Below, one piece after another: positions 1 to 8,651 of a DNA stretch of 26,614 nt (positions are counted from its first letter, which is position 1; every line of letters starts with the position of its first letter). Position numbers and translations under genes: made by a program. A model generated the notes under the pieces. That model did not search any database. It saw only the letters and a list, made by a program, of their open reading frames with translations, and had not been told where the DNA came from. This stretch comes from JBBDJB01 sp040880125 (GTDB taxonomy: Bacteria; Planctomycetota; Planctomycetia; Pirellulales; JBBDJB01), in the NCBI GenBank assembly GCA_040880125.1, contig JBBDJB010000026.1, positions 1 to 26,614 of the forward strand, given 5' to 3'.

Positions 1-9
1 GCTGTAGAA

Positions 10-178
10 CTAGCAGCCTGTTGATTTTTGAGGGCAGGCTGCTGCATCACACGGAGGTGATGCCAAAATGACGACGGAAGTCGTTATTTTGCGAGCCGTG
101 AGGAGCTTTGCTCCGAACTTGGCGAGGTTGAAAAACGCCACGACGGCGTTTTTCAACCGGCTGCTAGGGCTGGTCATC
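10..178. repeat. MITE-like palindromic repeat with terminal inverted repeats
   Basis: The ends match as inverted repeats: CTAGCAGCCTGTTGA on the left, and the complement of the right end reads CTAGCAGCCGGTTGA, about 20 bp with mismatches. Inside, the left end carries its own hairpin (AGCAGCCTG at 13-21 against CAGGCTGCT further in) and the right end holds a 14-bp perfect stem with a 5-nt loop (GGTTGAAAAACGCC, about 127-159). No transposase is encoded. I see no clear target-site duplication. The layout suits a small non-autonomous element moved by a transposase elsewhere, which is inference. Confidence 0.6.
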
Positions 179-340
179 CGGTGTGATGAAGCGACGAGTC
201 GGCTATTGGACATGCTCGGACTGCGCATGCCTAGATGAAGCCCGGTATCGCTCAAGAGATTTACACCGGCCGCACGGATTCGAGAGGCCGTTCGAGCAAG
301 CAAGGCGTGCCGTCGCACGAAGTCGACGCACCGGAAAAAA

Positions 341-412
<72 letters not shown>

Positions 413-511
413 ACGCACGGCCGGAAGATTCGACAATCCGTCCGGCCGGCCGACCTTGATTCTACCGACCCGTCATTTCCGCGGGAAGCGCCGGGACACG
501 TCGCCGCCGGT

Positions 512-540
512 TTGTCCCTGCCGCGGCGGGCCGGTATACT
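512..540 (+). promoter_or_regulatory. Sigma-70-type promoter for the TraB-family gene
   Basis: A -35 box TTGTCC (512-517) and a -10 box TATACT (535-540, five of six to consensus) are separated by 17 bp. The predicted start of transcription near 547 leaves about 40 nt of leader before the ATG at 588. This supports 588 over the more upstream in-frame start at 456, which would lie before the promoter. Confidence 0.5.
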
Positions 541-587
541 TCCCAGCGAATGGTCGAAAAACGCTGCCCACTCAGGGGGACGAAGAA

Positions 588-1538
588 ATGAAATCGTATG
601 TGCGGCCGAATTGGGTTGAGCATCTCCGCTGGCGTGCGATGATTGTCGCGGCGGCAGTGTGGGGACTTTGCTTGGGGGCCATCGCCGGTCCGGCCACAGC
701 CGAGTCGCCCAACGGCGAAGCCGAGAAAGAGCTTAAGCCCGGCGAAAAGTGGATCCGCATTTTACGGGACGACCAGGGCAATCCGACCGCCATGCAAACC
801 GCCGTTGTGCGGTACGCCCCGCCCGACGGGCAGGAAGGCGCCACGGTCGACCTGGTCGGCGCCGTGCACGTCGGCGATCGGGCATACTATGAAAAGCTCA
901 ACAAGCTCTTTGAAGAATACGACGCCCTGCTCTATGAACTGGTGGCGCCTGAGGGCACACGTATCCCCAAGGGGGGCGGAGAAGGCAGCGGACATCCCGT
1001 CGCCGCGCTGCAGACCGGCATGAAGGACATGTTGGAGCTCGATCATCAACTTCAAGTGATCGACTACACCAAAGACAACTTCGTCCACGCCGACATGTCG
1101 CCCGAGCAGTTCACCAAGGCGATGCAGGATCGCGGCGAGAGCTTTGTCGAGCTGTTCTTCCGTATGATGGGGCAAGGCATCGCCCAGCAGAGCCGGCAGC
1201 AGGCCCAGGGGAAGTCGACCGATCTGGCCCTGCTTTCTGCATTGTTCGCCGAGGATCGCGCGATGCGCCTCAAAAAGGTGATGGCCGAACAGTTCGAGGA
1301 CATGGAGCAGATGATCGTGGGCATCGACGGCCCCGACGGCACCACGCTGATCACCGGGCGGAATCAGGCCGCGCTGAAGGTGCTGCGGAAGAGCATCGAC
1401 GACGGCAAAAAGCGGCTGGGCATCTTTTACGGTGCCGGCCATTTGTCGGACATGGATAAACGCCTGCGTGAGGAGTTTGACCTCCGGCCGGTCGAAGTCC
1501 GCTGGCTTACTGCCTGGGACATGTCGTCCGACGAGTAG
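588..1538 (+). CDS. Secreted TraB/GumN-family protein
   Basis: This 316-aa protein belongs to the TraB/PrgY/GumN family, a putative metal-dependent hydrolase fold whose substrate is unknown in bacteria. The conserved family signatures are visible: GAVHVGD at residues 91-97 (the GxxH motif), YELV at 116-119, and GAGHL at 282-286 near the end. Residues 1-38 form a signal peptide with a hydrophobic core (AMIVAAAVWGLCLGAIAG) and an Ala-x-Ala cleavage site (ATA), so the mature protein is probably periplasmic. The start at 588 is chosen because an AGGGGGA ribosome-binding site lies about 9 nt upstream and the signal peptide begins there. An in-frame start at 456 would add 44 unlikely residues and precede the promoter. 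It appears monocistronic, with the next gene 346 bp away. Confidence 0.85.
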   Translation: MKSYVRPNWVEHLRWRAMIVAAAVWGLCLGAIAGPATAESPNGEAEKELKPGEKWIRILRDDQGNPTAMQTAVVRYAPPDGQEGATVDLVGAVHVGDRAYYEKLNKLFEEYDALLYELVAPEGTRIPKGGGEGSGHPVAALQTGMKDMLELDHQLQVIDYTKDNFVHADMSPEQFTKAMQDRGESFVELFFRMMGQGIAQQSRQQAQGKSTDLALLSALFAEDRAMRLKKVMAEQFEDMEQMIVGIDGPDGTTLITGRNQAALKVLRKSIDDGKKRLGIFYGAGHLSDMDKRLREEFDLRPVEVRWLTAWDMSSDE

Positions 1539-1884
1539 TCGCCTTGCGGTGAGTTGACACAGACATCATTGTCTGTGCCACGGAAGCTGATGGCTCCCCT
1601 TTTCGGCCCTCTCCCCGAGACGAGGGGAGAGGGCGCATGTCATGCGGTTCAGCCGCGCGCGTCGTGTTGTTTTCGTACCACTCCCCTGCCCCACGCGCTT
1701 CTTCTCTGCGTCTTTGCGACTGGGCAGTTCGTTCCCTGCGGGACTGGACAAAACACATCCGACACAAGTGTCGGCTTTACACTCCCCACCGGATGGGCAA
1801 TACTAGCCGGGCCGTTCATCGAGTTGGCGAGTTTCGCGCCGGTCGTCACCGCTCGAATTCACGCGGAAAGGAGTCGCCCCTGCG
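1539..1884. other. Intergenic region with small hairpins
   Basis: No convincing gene lies in these 346 bp. The region holds three hairpins. One at 1558-1577 has an 8-bp stem CACAGACA/TGTCTGTG and is related to the element at 4744-4767. One at 1606-1634 is listed separately. One at 1759-1774 is CCGACA/TGTCGG. Short ORFs here overlap on both strands and show no domain. A good ribosome-binding site (GGAAAGGAG) for the next gene sits at its end. Confidence 0.5.
1606..1634. terminator. Strong hairpin, possible terminator or dispersed repeat
   Basis: A perfect 11-bp stem GCCCTCTCCCC/GGGGAGAGGGC closes a 7-nt loop. It lies 68 bp after the stop of the TraB-family gene, so it could end that transcript. 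There is no T-run after it. Similar CCCTCTCCC palindromes are common dispersed repeats in GC-rich genomes, so its role is uncertain. Confidence 0.35.
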
Positions 1885-2691
1885 ATGAACCGCTTGTCCA
1901 TCAACGAGATGACCACCTTCCGCTGGACGTTCGACGAGGACGTCACGCATTACCGCGAGGCGGGCATTGAAGCCATCGGCGTCTGGCGGCAGAAGCTCTC
2001 CGACTTCGGCGAGGAGCGCGGGGTCGACCTGCTCGCCGAAAGCGGCCTGGCCGTGTCCAACCTGCTCTGGGCGGGCGGATTCACCGGCAGCGAAGGCCGC
2101 AACTTTCGCGAAAGCATCGAAGACGCCGAGGAAGCAATCCGCTTGGCCGCCGCCATGCAGGCCGGTAGCCTGGTTCTCTACAGCGGGGCCCGTAACTGCC
2201 ACACGCACAACCACGCGCGGCGGCTGATGCGGGCGGCCCTCACCGAACTAGTGCCGGTGGCCGCGGATCGGGAAGTTCACTTGGCCCTGGAATTGATGCA
2301 TGCCCGCTGTGCCACCGAGTGGACGTTTCTCACCGATCTCAGTCAAGCGATGGACCTGATCGGCGAGATCGGCAGCCCGCACCTGAAGCTGGCCTTTGAT
2401 ACGTACCATCTCGGACACGATGAGAAGATCCTCGGCCGCATCGCGGAGTTGGCGCCGCAGACCGTGATCGTTCATCTGGGCGACAGCAAGGAGCTGCCGG
2501 ATCAGGATCAAAACCGTTGCCCACTGGGCGAAGGCAGTCTGCCGCTGCGGGCGATGGTCCGCGGACTGATCGACGCCGGCTACCAGGGCGACTTTGATGT
2601 GGAACTGATGGGCGAGGAGATCGAGAACTCCGACTATCGCGCGCTCATCGCTCAATCGAAATCAGCGTTTGATGAGATGGTTGCGTGCTGA
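1885..2691 (+). CDS. Sugar phosphate isomerase/epimerase-like TIM barrel
   Basis: This 268-aa protein has the length and motif order of the xylose-isomerase-like TIM-barrel (AP_endonuc_2) family, which covers metal-dependent sugar isomerases and epimerases. Likely metal ligands are visible in the usual strand-end positions: Glu136 in LALELMH, Asp172 and His175 in AFDTYH, His197 in IVHLGDSK, and Glu240 in FDVELMG. The first strand (SINEMTTFRW) and the GIEAIGVWR segment also fit. No signal peptide is present, so it should be cytoplasmic. The ATG start is supported by GGAAAGGAG about 12 nt upstream. The substrate cannot be told from sequence. It is convergent with the propeller lipoprotein gene, 38 bp away, with no clear terminator between. 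Confidence 0.85.
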   Translation: MNRLSINEMTTFRWTFDEDVTHYREAGIEAIGVWRQKLSDFGEERGVDLLAESGLAVSNLLWAGGFTGSEGRNFRESIEDAEEAIRLAAAMQAGSLVLYSGARNCHTHNHARRLMRAALTELVPVAADREVHLALELMHARCATEWTFLTDLSQAMDLIGEIGSPHLKLAFDTYHLGHDEKILGRIAELAPQTVIVHLGDSKELPDQDQNRCPLGEGSLPLRAMVRGLIDAGYQGDFDVELMGEEIENSDYRALIAQSKSAFDEMVAC

Positions 2692-2729
2692 GAGGACGCA
2701 GTTTCCGCAGGGGAGGGCGCTTCGCCGAT

Positions 2730-4223
2730 CTACTTCTGCTCCGGGATCAGCTCCAGACAGACCAAATGGCTATCACCGCGCAAGTACAGCAGCCCGTGTG
2801 AAAGAACGGGCGCCGCCCAGGCCGGGTAACGCAACAGCGGCTGACCGTCGCTTTCCAGTTCCGCCTGAGCCACCTCTTCATACTTCTCCGGCGAGGCTCG
2901 AATCAGTCGGAGCTCTCCGTATTCGCCCAGGCAGACGAAGTGGCCGTCGACGTAAAGCAACGTGCAGCGCGTCAGTCCCGGTTGGCTCCACTTGATGCTG
3001 CCGTCGGCGGCGTCGATACACCGCAGCTCCGCATTGGCGGTGTGCCGGCCGCTGGAGCCGTAGATGTAGCCCTTGTGATGGATTGGCGTGTTCCAGTGCG
3101 CCTGCATCGCCTTGTCGCGGCGGCGCTCTTCGTCGGACCAGACGACATCGTAGCCGCTCGGCTTCACCTTCAGCATCGCGCTGCCGGGACCATACGTCTC
3201 CGAGATGAACACGCGGTCGTCGAAGACGACGGGTGTGGCGGCGTTGACGCTTTCCAGCGATTCGGCCCGCCAGGGAAAGTGGAATCTCAGCTTGCCTTCG
3301 GTCGGTTCAAAACCCACCAGCCCGCCTCGCAAAAGGCTGAAGCACCATCGCTGGCCGCCGATCGTGGCCGCAACGGGGCTGGCATAACTGGCCAACTCGT
3401 CGGTCAAGCGATAGACTTCGCTGCCGTCGTACTTGTTCAGAGCGATGATGCCGCTGTCTGCGCCCTGCACGCGGCCGCTGTAGATGGGCGGCGAGCCCGG
3501 CGGACTTCCGCCGACCTGCAGGATCAACCGCTCGCCCTCGATCAGCGGTGAGCTTCCGACGCCAAAGAAGTTCTGCACGACGTGGTACCGCTCGGCCGTA
3601 TCGAGCCGCCACAGCATCTCACCGTCGACAAGTCGCACGCAGTGGAGCATACCCTCGGGGCCGTAGATGTAGACGCGATTGCCGTCGATTGTGGGCGCGC
3701 AGCGCGGTCCGTTGTTATAGCCCAGCAGATCTTCGAACTGGGTGGGATACTCGAATCGCCAGATCTCTTCGCCCGTTTCACTACGCATGCAGGTGAGCCG
3801 CGCCTGGTCGCCGAAGCGCTCGAACATCAAGAGCCGGCCGCGGCTGATCGAGCAGGTTGCATAGCCGACTCCCAGCGTTCGCTTCCACACCAGCGGCGGG
3901 CCTTCCGGCGGCCACTCGGTCAGGATGCCGGTCTCGGGCGACTTGCTGTCGCGGCCGGGGCCGAGAAAGTCCGGCCAGTCGACGCCGCCGCTGCGGGTGC
4001 CGAGATCGGGTACATCGATTGCGGAAGCATTCGGAGCGGCCGAGTCGCGCGGATTAGGCGGCGCGCCCTTCACGGCTGCACTGCCTGCCTGTCGTGCGTC
4101 GTCAGCTCCATTCGCCCCGGCAACGGGCGCTCCACCACAGCCGGCCAACGACAGGCAAAGCCAAGCGGAGCCTGCTAATAGAGTCTCGACGGGCCGCAGG
4201 CGGCGTTTGGCTTTGTGAAACAT
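2730..4223 (-). CDS. PQQ-type beta-propeller lipoprotein
   Basis: This 497-aa protein is built of repeated blades of the PQQ-binding-like/BamB-like type. Examples are WPDFLGPGRDSKSPETG followed by WKRTLGVGY, then GEEIWRFEYP, GEMLWRLDT, GSEVYRLTDE and GSIKWSQPG, each ending in a Trp- or Tyr-containing strand. The N-terminus is a lipoprotein signal: a basic start, a hydrophobic stretch, and the lipobox LAGC with the lipidated Cys at residue 29. It is therefore likely membrane-anchored on the periplasmic side. The ATG at 4223 is chosen because the signal peptide begins there. A TTG at 4259 would add 12 residues ahead of it. This protein class is often called an outer-membrane-assembly or WD-like protein in planctomycetes, but no enzymatic activity can be claimed. 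It is divergent from the ArfB-like gene, with only 53 bp between the starts. Confidence 0.85.
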   Translation of the reverse strand: MFHKAKRRLRPVETLLAGSAWLCLSLAGCGGAPVAGANGADDARQAGSAAVKGAPPNPRDSAAPNASAIDVPDLGTRSGGVDWPDFLGPGRDSKSPETGILTEWPPEGPPLVWKRTLGVGYATCSISRGRLLMFERFGDQARLTCMRSETGEEIWRFEYPTQFEDLLGYNNGPRCAPTIDGNRVYIYGPEGMLHCVRLVDGEMLWRLDTAERYHVVQNFFGVGSSPLIEGERLILQVGGSPPGSPPIYSGRVQGADSGIIALNKYDGSEVYRLTDELASYASPVAATIGGQRWCFSLLRGGLVGFEPTEGKLRFHFPWRAESLESVNAATPVVFDDRVFISETYGPGSAMLKVKPSGYDVVWSDEERRRDKAMQAHWNTPIHHKGYIYGSSGRHTANAELRCIDAADGSIKWSQPGLTRCTLLYVDGHFVCLGEYGELRLIRASPEKYEEVAQAELESDGQPLLRYPAWAAPVLSHGLLYLRGDSHLVCLELIPEQK

Positions 4224-4276
4224 CCCGGTACTATACTGCGCAACGCGACTGCCTTCCAACTTGAGCCGAGACCGCC

Positions 4277-4726
4277 GTGTCCCCTTCGAGCAATGAGCCG
4301 CTGCACGTCACTTCGCGGATCCGCATCCCGGCCGACGAGTTCGACTTTTCGTACGTACGCAGCTCCGGCCCCGGCGGGCAGAACGTGAACAAGGTCGCCA
4401 CGAAGGCCGTGCTCCGCTGGTCGCCTGCCAACAGCGGGGCATTGAGCGAAGCAGCCCGAAAGCGCTTCCTGAGCACGTACTCCAGCCGCGTCACATCCGA
4501 GGGCGAACTGGTCCTCACAAGCCAGCGCTACCGCGAGCAGTCGCGCAACGCGGCCGACTGCCTGGAGAAACTGCGCGCGATGGTCTCCGCCATCGCCAGT
4601 CCTCCCAAACGCCGCAAGCCCACGCGGCCTTCCAAGTCAGCCGTCAAGCGCCGGCTGGAATCGAAGCGCAAGCAGTCGGAGAAGAAGCAGCGTCGTCGTC
4701 CGCCCAAGCCGGCGAGCGATCTTTGA
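4277..4726 (+). CDS. arfB: ArfB-like peptidyl-tRNA hydrolase (class I release factor domain)
   Basis: This 149-aa protein carries the catalytic GGQ motif of class I release factors at residues 33-35, within SSGPGGQNVNKV, and has no codon-recognition domain. It ends in a very basic tail (about residues 108-149, rich in Lys/Arg). That is the architecture of ArfB (YaeJ)/ICT1, which hydrolyses peptidyl-tRNA on stalled ribosomes, with the tail sitting in the empty mRNA channel. The length matches the family (about 140 aa). The start is a GTG with only a weak ribosome-binding site; the RIRIPADEFDFSYVRSSGPGGQ region just after it is where family members begin. A short intergenic space to the divergent propeller gene must hold both promoters. 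Confidence 0.9.
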   Translation: MSPSSNEPLHVTSRIRIPADEFDFSYVRSSGPGGQNVNKVATKAVLRWSPANSGALSEAARKRFLSTYSSRVTSEGELVLTSQRYREQSRNAADCLEKLRAMVSAIASPPKRRKPTRPSKSAVKRRLESKRKQSEKKQRRRPPKPASDL

Positions 4727-4743
4727 ACCGTGGAAGCGGTGGT

Positions 4744-4767
4744 GGCACAGACATTCTTGGCTGTGCC
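4744..4767. repeat. Small palindrome, GGCACAG family
   Basis: GGCACAG and CTGTGCC flank a 10-nt loop. It is related to the hairpin at 1558-1577, whose stem contains the same CACAG/CTGTG core and the loop-side ACA..TGT. It lies just after the ArfB-like gene and has no T-run. It may be a dispersed REP-like unit or may act on transcript ends. Confidence 0.5.
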
Positions 4768-4995
4768 GATGAAGTCCGAAACGAAGCAAAGCCCCCGGCG
4801 TGCCAGCACTTCGCCCCCGTCCCGCGCGGAATTTTCCGGATGATTGGAAAAATCCGCAAGTTCCTACCAGCTTCACTCGATAAGTAGCGTAGCCGGGTGA
4901 AGCTTTATACCGGCCAGATAAGTACCACACTCGCGGCAGGCGTCAACCGCTGCCTCGTCCGCAGAACAACGTTCCGAGTCGTCAGGGGTTATTGC

Positions 4996-5574
4996 ATGAC
5001 CACAAGGACGAGATACCTCGTAATGCTGACGCTCGTCAGCCTTTCGACGGTCACCAACAGCGGCTGCTTCTGGTTGACGACTCAGGGCCCCACGCTCGGC
5101 ATCTTTTCGATACCGATCCCGGTAAGCCCCTACTTCCAGGATAAGGAAGAGGACGAGTTCTGGTGGAACGAGCGCTACGATCGCGTACCGATTCTCGATC
5201 CGATTCCGCCGGGCGGCCCGGCCATCGCCATGGACGAGCCTACCGACGATGAAGTGATGCTGGCACTGGAGCGAGCTCGTCCGGTCGAGGGCGGACTGCC
5301 CATGCTGCACGAGGTCCAGCGGAACAACGTGCGAATCGTCAAAGAGTTGATCGCCGATTATCTGGACGAGCCCCGCGTCTATCCGCTGATCGGGCCGGCC
5401 CAACAGCACCATGCCCACTACAAGTGCACGGTCTACTTTACCGAAGTCACCCGGGTTGGCTGGCCGATCCCCTTTACGACGATCGACCAGGATACGCGGG
5501 AAGTCCTCTACATCGACCACAACCACTTGCACCGCGTGGTGCCACCGGATGAAAGCGTCGGCCCGGTCTATTAG
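4996..5574 (+). CDS. Small lipoprotein, unknown function
   Basis: This 192-aa protein begins with a lipoprotein signal: MTTRTRYLVMLTLVSL, then TNSGC, where Cys at about residue 24 would be lipidated. The remainder is soluble, with a short Glu/Asp-rich stretch (QDKEEDEFWWNERYDR) and a region rich in aromatic and His residues near the end (YIDHNHLHRVV). I recognise no domain; related sequences are, to my knowledge, typical planctomycete hypotheticals. The ATG at 4996 is chosen because it opens the signal peptide and has AGGGG 8 nt upstream. An in-frame start at 4897 would put 33 residues before the signal. A strong hairpin terminator follows at 5615. Confidence 0.75.
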   Translation: MTTRTRYLVMLTLVSLSTVTNSGCFWLTTQGPTLGIFSIPIPVSPYFQDKEEDEFWWNERYDRVPILDPIPPGGPAIAMDEPTDDEVMLALERARPVEGGLPMLHEVQRNNVRIVKELIADYLDEPRVYPLIGPAQQHHAHYKCTVYFTEVTRVGWPIPFTTIDQDTREVLYIDHNHLHRVVPPDESVGPVY

Positions 5575-5614
5575 CCGTCGGCCCAGTGCTAGCACTGAAT
5601 GCAGTACAATGCAC

Positions 5615-5646
5615 ACGGCCTTCCGAACCACTCGGAAGGCCGTTTC
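5615..5646 (+). terminator. Hairpin terminator after the small lipoprotein gene
   Basis: A perfect 12-bp stem ACGGCCTTCCGA/TCGGAAGGCCGT closes a 5-nt loop (5627-5631) and is followed by TTTC. It lies 41 bp after the stop codon. The short T-run makes it a moderate intrinsic terminator. A 12-bp perfect palindrome AGTGCTAGCACT sits just before it, at 5585-5596. Confidence 0.55.
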
Positions 5647-5728
5647 GCTATTGGTGCCCCTGGGACTTCACCGGTACCATACCATCGCGGCGCGCCTGCG
5701 ATTGGTCCAAGGATGGAAAGCCGGTTCC

Positions 5729-8563
5729 ATGTCCCGAACCGTTGCCGAATGGTGGAGTTACGTCCTCCTTGCGCTATCGCTGCTGGCGGTCACGCTGGGC
5801 CGCGCCGACCCGGCACGGGCGGACGCCGCCACCGATCAGTACGCCGTCGCCGCAGAGCATTACTCCCAGCAGCGCTGGGATCTGGCCGCCGCGGAGTTTG
5901 AAGTCTTCCTTCAGCGCTACGCCGACCACCCGCGTGCTGGTCACGCCCGCTTCTACCTGGCCGAAGCGCTCGTTCAGGCAGGCCAATATGCCCGGGCACA
6001 CAGCGAATTTCGCGTTTTGCTGCGGGGCAGTCCCGAGGGTCCATTTGCCCGGCAGGCGATGTTCCGCGCCGGCGAGTCCGCCTTTCTGGCAAAGGACCAC
6101 ACCAACGCCCTGGCCGACCTGACGGCTTTTCACGAGCGCTACGCCGATGATCCCCTATGCCGGTACGTGCTGCCGTACCTGGGCGAGATTGCGTTGGCCG
6201 ATGGCCGGGCGGACGAAGCCCGCCGCTGGTTCGACATTGCGCTGGAGCGCTTTCCCGATGGTCCTCTGCACGCCGACTGCCTGCTCGGGCTGGGACGCGC
6301 CGCGGAATTGCGGCAGGCCTGGAGCGAAGCGGTCGACGCGTACGCCAAGTTGGCTTCGACCAGCGCCGAAAAACCGGCCGAGCAAGGGCAGTTCCAACTC
6401 GGCCTGATGCAGTATCGCCAGGACAATTACCAGCAAGCGCTCGCCGCTTGGCAAGCCTTTGAGCAGCGTTATCCCAACAGCACGCTTCAGCCCCGCGTGG
6501 AGCTGGGCCGCGGCTGGATCCTCTATCGGCAGGGTAGCTTCGAGGAGGCCGAAGCGAAGTTCGCCGCGCTGGTCTCCGACACCCACCTCGGCCTGGATGC
6601 CCGCTACTGGCTGGGAACCGCCCAACGGGCACAGCGGAAGTGGCAAGATTCGGCCGCCACACTCCTAGCGGTCGGCGAAGCCGGCGCAACGCATCGCCTG
6701 GCCGCGGCCGCCGGCTTTTATGCCGCCGATAGTCTGCTGGCCGCAGGCGATCACCAGCGGGCCGTCGATCAGTTCGAGCACGTGCTGGCGACGCACCTGG
6801 AGAGTGACTACGCCGACGATGCCCTGCTCGGCATTGCCCGCGCCGCGATGGCCGCCGGGCGATTTCAGCAGACGCTCCAGCGACTGGACACGTTCGCAAC
6901 ACAGTTTCCCACAAGCAGCCTGGCCGGCGAGGCCAAACGGCTGCGCGGGTCGGCACTGGTTGCTCTGGATCGGCACGACGATGCAGTCGCGTCCCTTCAG
7001 GACTACATCGCCAACTCGTCAGGCGGCGCTGATCTCGACCGCGGCCGCGCGGAGCTGGCGATCAGTCAGGCCAAGCTCGGACAAATGGAAGATGCCCGGG
7101 CGACTTATGCGGACTTCCTCCGCACCGCTCCCAATCAGGCGCTGCGGCTGGCCACGACACATCAGTTGGCCGAGGCCGCCTATGCCGCCGGCGATCGTGC
7201 CTGGGCCAGCGAATTGTTTCGCGCATTAACCGCTGATGGCAACCCACCGGAGTTTGTCCGCCAGGGACTCTCCGGTCTGGCGTGGAGTCAGCTTGAAGTT
7301 CGCGATTTGGAGGGCTCCGCCGAGACTTTCCACCAACTGATGGCGAATTATCCTGACGATCCGCTGGCTGCCGAGGCGGCGCTGGTCCGGGGCCAGATCT
7401 TCGAGCGTCAGAAGAAGTACGACCCGGCGCTGGCCCTGTATCACGAGGTCATCGACCGTCACCCCGACAGCGTGCAAGCGCCCCGGGCGATGCTGGCCGC
7501 CGCACGGCTGCACGAGCGGCTTCGCCAGGTGCAGCAGTCCCGCGAGCTGTACGGCCGGCTGGTCGAGGCGTTTCCCGACTTCGCAAATCGCGATGCCGCC
7601 CTGTTCGGCTTCGCGTGGTCGCTGCGCGAATCGGGGGAGTCGCAGCAGGCCAGCGCGGTGCTCCGAACATTGCACGAAGACATCCCCGGCAGTCAGTATT
7701 GGCCTAGCGCGACGTACCTCCTAGCTCAACAGGCTTCCGAGGCAAACGATCATCCGCAAGCCGACGAGCTCTTGGCCGAACTGATCGACAAGTCACCCCC
7801 GCCGGAACTGCTCGTGAAGGCGCACTACCTGCGCGGCCGCGTCGCCACTGCTGCCGAGCGCTGGGATGATGCCACCAGTGCGATGCTGCAGGCAAAGCAG
7901 ACTGCGCCGGACGATCCACTCGCGCTGGCGGCCGAGTTCTGGATCGCCGAGATCGCCTATCGCCGCGGCAACTACGCGAGCGCCGCCGAACTGCTGGACG
8001 GCATGACCAGTCAGGCCGAAGGCCGCAACGACGCGTGGCTGCCGATGATCCCGCTCCGGCGCGCGCAAGTTCACGCGCAACTCGGCGAGTGGACCGAAGC
8101 GCACCGGCTCGCCACCTCGATCCTTGAGGAATCGCCGCAGTTCGAGCAGGACTACGAAGTGCATTACCTCGTGGGCCGCTGCCTGGCCGCCCGGGCGGAC
8201 TTCGCCGGCGCCCGCGAGGCCTACGCCCGGGCGATCGCCGCCGCCGAAGGCGTGCAGACCGAAACGGCCGCCATGTCGCAATGGATGATCGGCGAGACCT
8301 ATATGCACCAGCAGCAGTATGAGCTGGCGTACCGAGAGTACCTGCGGTGCGAGATCCTGTATGAAGCATACCCGGCGTGGCGAGCTCGCTCGCTGCTGCA
8401 GGCCGGCAAGTGCGCGGAGCAGACCGGCCGCTGGTCGGACGCGGTGAAGCTCTACGAGCGGCTGATCGCGTCGTTCCCTGAGACCGAGTCGGCCGAACCG
8501 GCCCAGCAGCGTTTGGCGGCAGCCCGGCGGCAGGCCCAGGCGGCGGAGACCTCGCGGGAGTGA
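5729..8563 (+). CDS. Large periplasmic TPR protein of the ExbB/ExbD cluster
   Basis: This 944-aa protein has a signal peptide (residues 1-32: VLLALSLLAVTL core, cleavage after ARA). The rest is an almost uninterrupted array of tetratricopeptide repeats, for example HYSQQRWDLAAAEFEVFLQRYADHP, YRQDNYQQALAAWQAFEQRYPNS and RWSDAVKLYERLIASFPET. Many units have the YbgF/CpoB-like form 'A...F..F...YP.SPLA..A'. No catalytic domain is visible, so it is a protein-interaction scaffold, likely periplasmic. The ATG at 5729 opens the signal peptide and has GGAAAG about 9 nt upstream. The longer frame from 5411 overlaps the previous gene and is not credible. It leads a cluster with ExbB-like, ExbD-like and toroid-domain genes, in which CpoB-like TPR proteins act beside Tol/Exb motors in other bacteria. 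Confidence 0.85.
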   Translation: MSRTVAEWWSYVLLALSLLAVTLGRADPARADAATDQYAVAAEHYSQQRWDLAAAEFEVFLQRYADHPRAGHARFYLAEALVQAGQYARAHSEFRVLLRGSPEGPFARQAMFRAGESAFLAKDHTNALADLTAFHERYADDPLCRYVLPYLGEIALADGRADEARRWFDIALERFPDGPLHADCLLGLGRAAELRQAWSEAVDAYAKLASTSAEKPAEQGQFQLGLMQYRQDNYQQALAAWQAFEQRYPNSTLQPRVELGRGWILYRQGSFEEAEAKFAALVSDTHLGLDARYWLGTAQRAQRKWQDSAATLLAVGEAGATHRLAAAAGFYAADSLLAAGDHQRAVDQFEHVLATHLESDYADDALLGIARAAMAAGRFQQTLQRLDTFATQFPTSSLAGEAKRLRGSALVALDRHDDAVASLQDYIANSSGGADLDRGRAELAISQAKLGQMEDARATYADFLRTAPNQALRLATTHQLAEAAYAAGDRAWASELFRALTADGNPPEFVRQGLSGLAWSQLEVRDLEGSAETFHQLMANYPDDPLAAEAALVRGQIFERQKKYDPALALYHEVIDRHPDSVQAPRAMLAAARLHERLRQVQQSRELYGRLVEAFPDFANRDAALFGFAWSLRESGESQQASAVLRTLHEDIPGSQYWPSATYLLAQQASEANDHPQADELLAELIDKSPPPELLVKAHYLRGRVATAAERWDDATSAMLQAKQTAPDDPLALAAEFWIAEIAYRRGNYASAAELLDGMTSQAEGRNDAWLPMIPLRRAQVHAQLGEWTEAHRLATSILEESPQFEQDYEVHYLVGRCLAARADFAGAREAYARAIAAAEGVQTETAAMSQWMIGETYMHQQQYELAYREYLRCEILYEAYPAWRARSLLQAGKCAEQTGRWSDAVKLYERLIASFPETESAEPAQQRLAAARRQAQAAETSRE

Positions 8564-8596
8564 GCTTGCCGCCGCCGACGGATAAGACTGGAAAAA

Positions 8597-8609
8597 GGTG
8601 TCAGACACC
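8597..8609. repeat. Short palindrome GGTGTC-A-GACACC
   Basis: A perfect 6-bp inverted repeat around one base, preceded by AAAAA, between the TPR and ExbB-like genes. I recall this AAAAAGGTGTCAGACACC unit as a frequent intergenic repeat in planctomycete genomes; its copy number here cannot be tested. A GTG inside it opens a longer version of the next reading frame and is rejected as a start. Confidence 0.45.
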
Positions 8610-8651
8610 GATTACGCAAAATCAAAAGAGCCCCGTGGGAGATGTTTCAAA

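Noticed and set aside
456..587. N-terminal extension of the TraB-family gene
   Set aside because: The extension lies before and over the likely promoter and would bury the signal peptide.
762..1442. 226-aa minus-strand frame in the TraB-family gene
   Set aside because: Antisense shadow of a well-supported gene with no ribosome-binding site or domain.
5411..5728. 106-residue N-terminal extension of the TPR protein
   Set aside because: It overlaps the preceding lipoprotein gene and crosses a terminator hairpin; the signal peptide starts at 5729.
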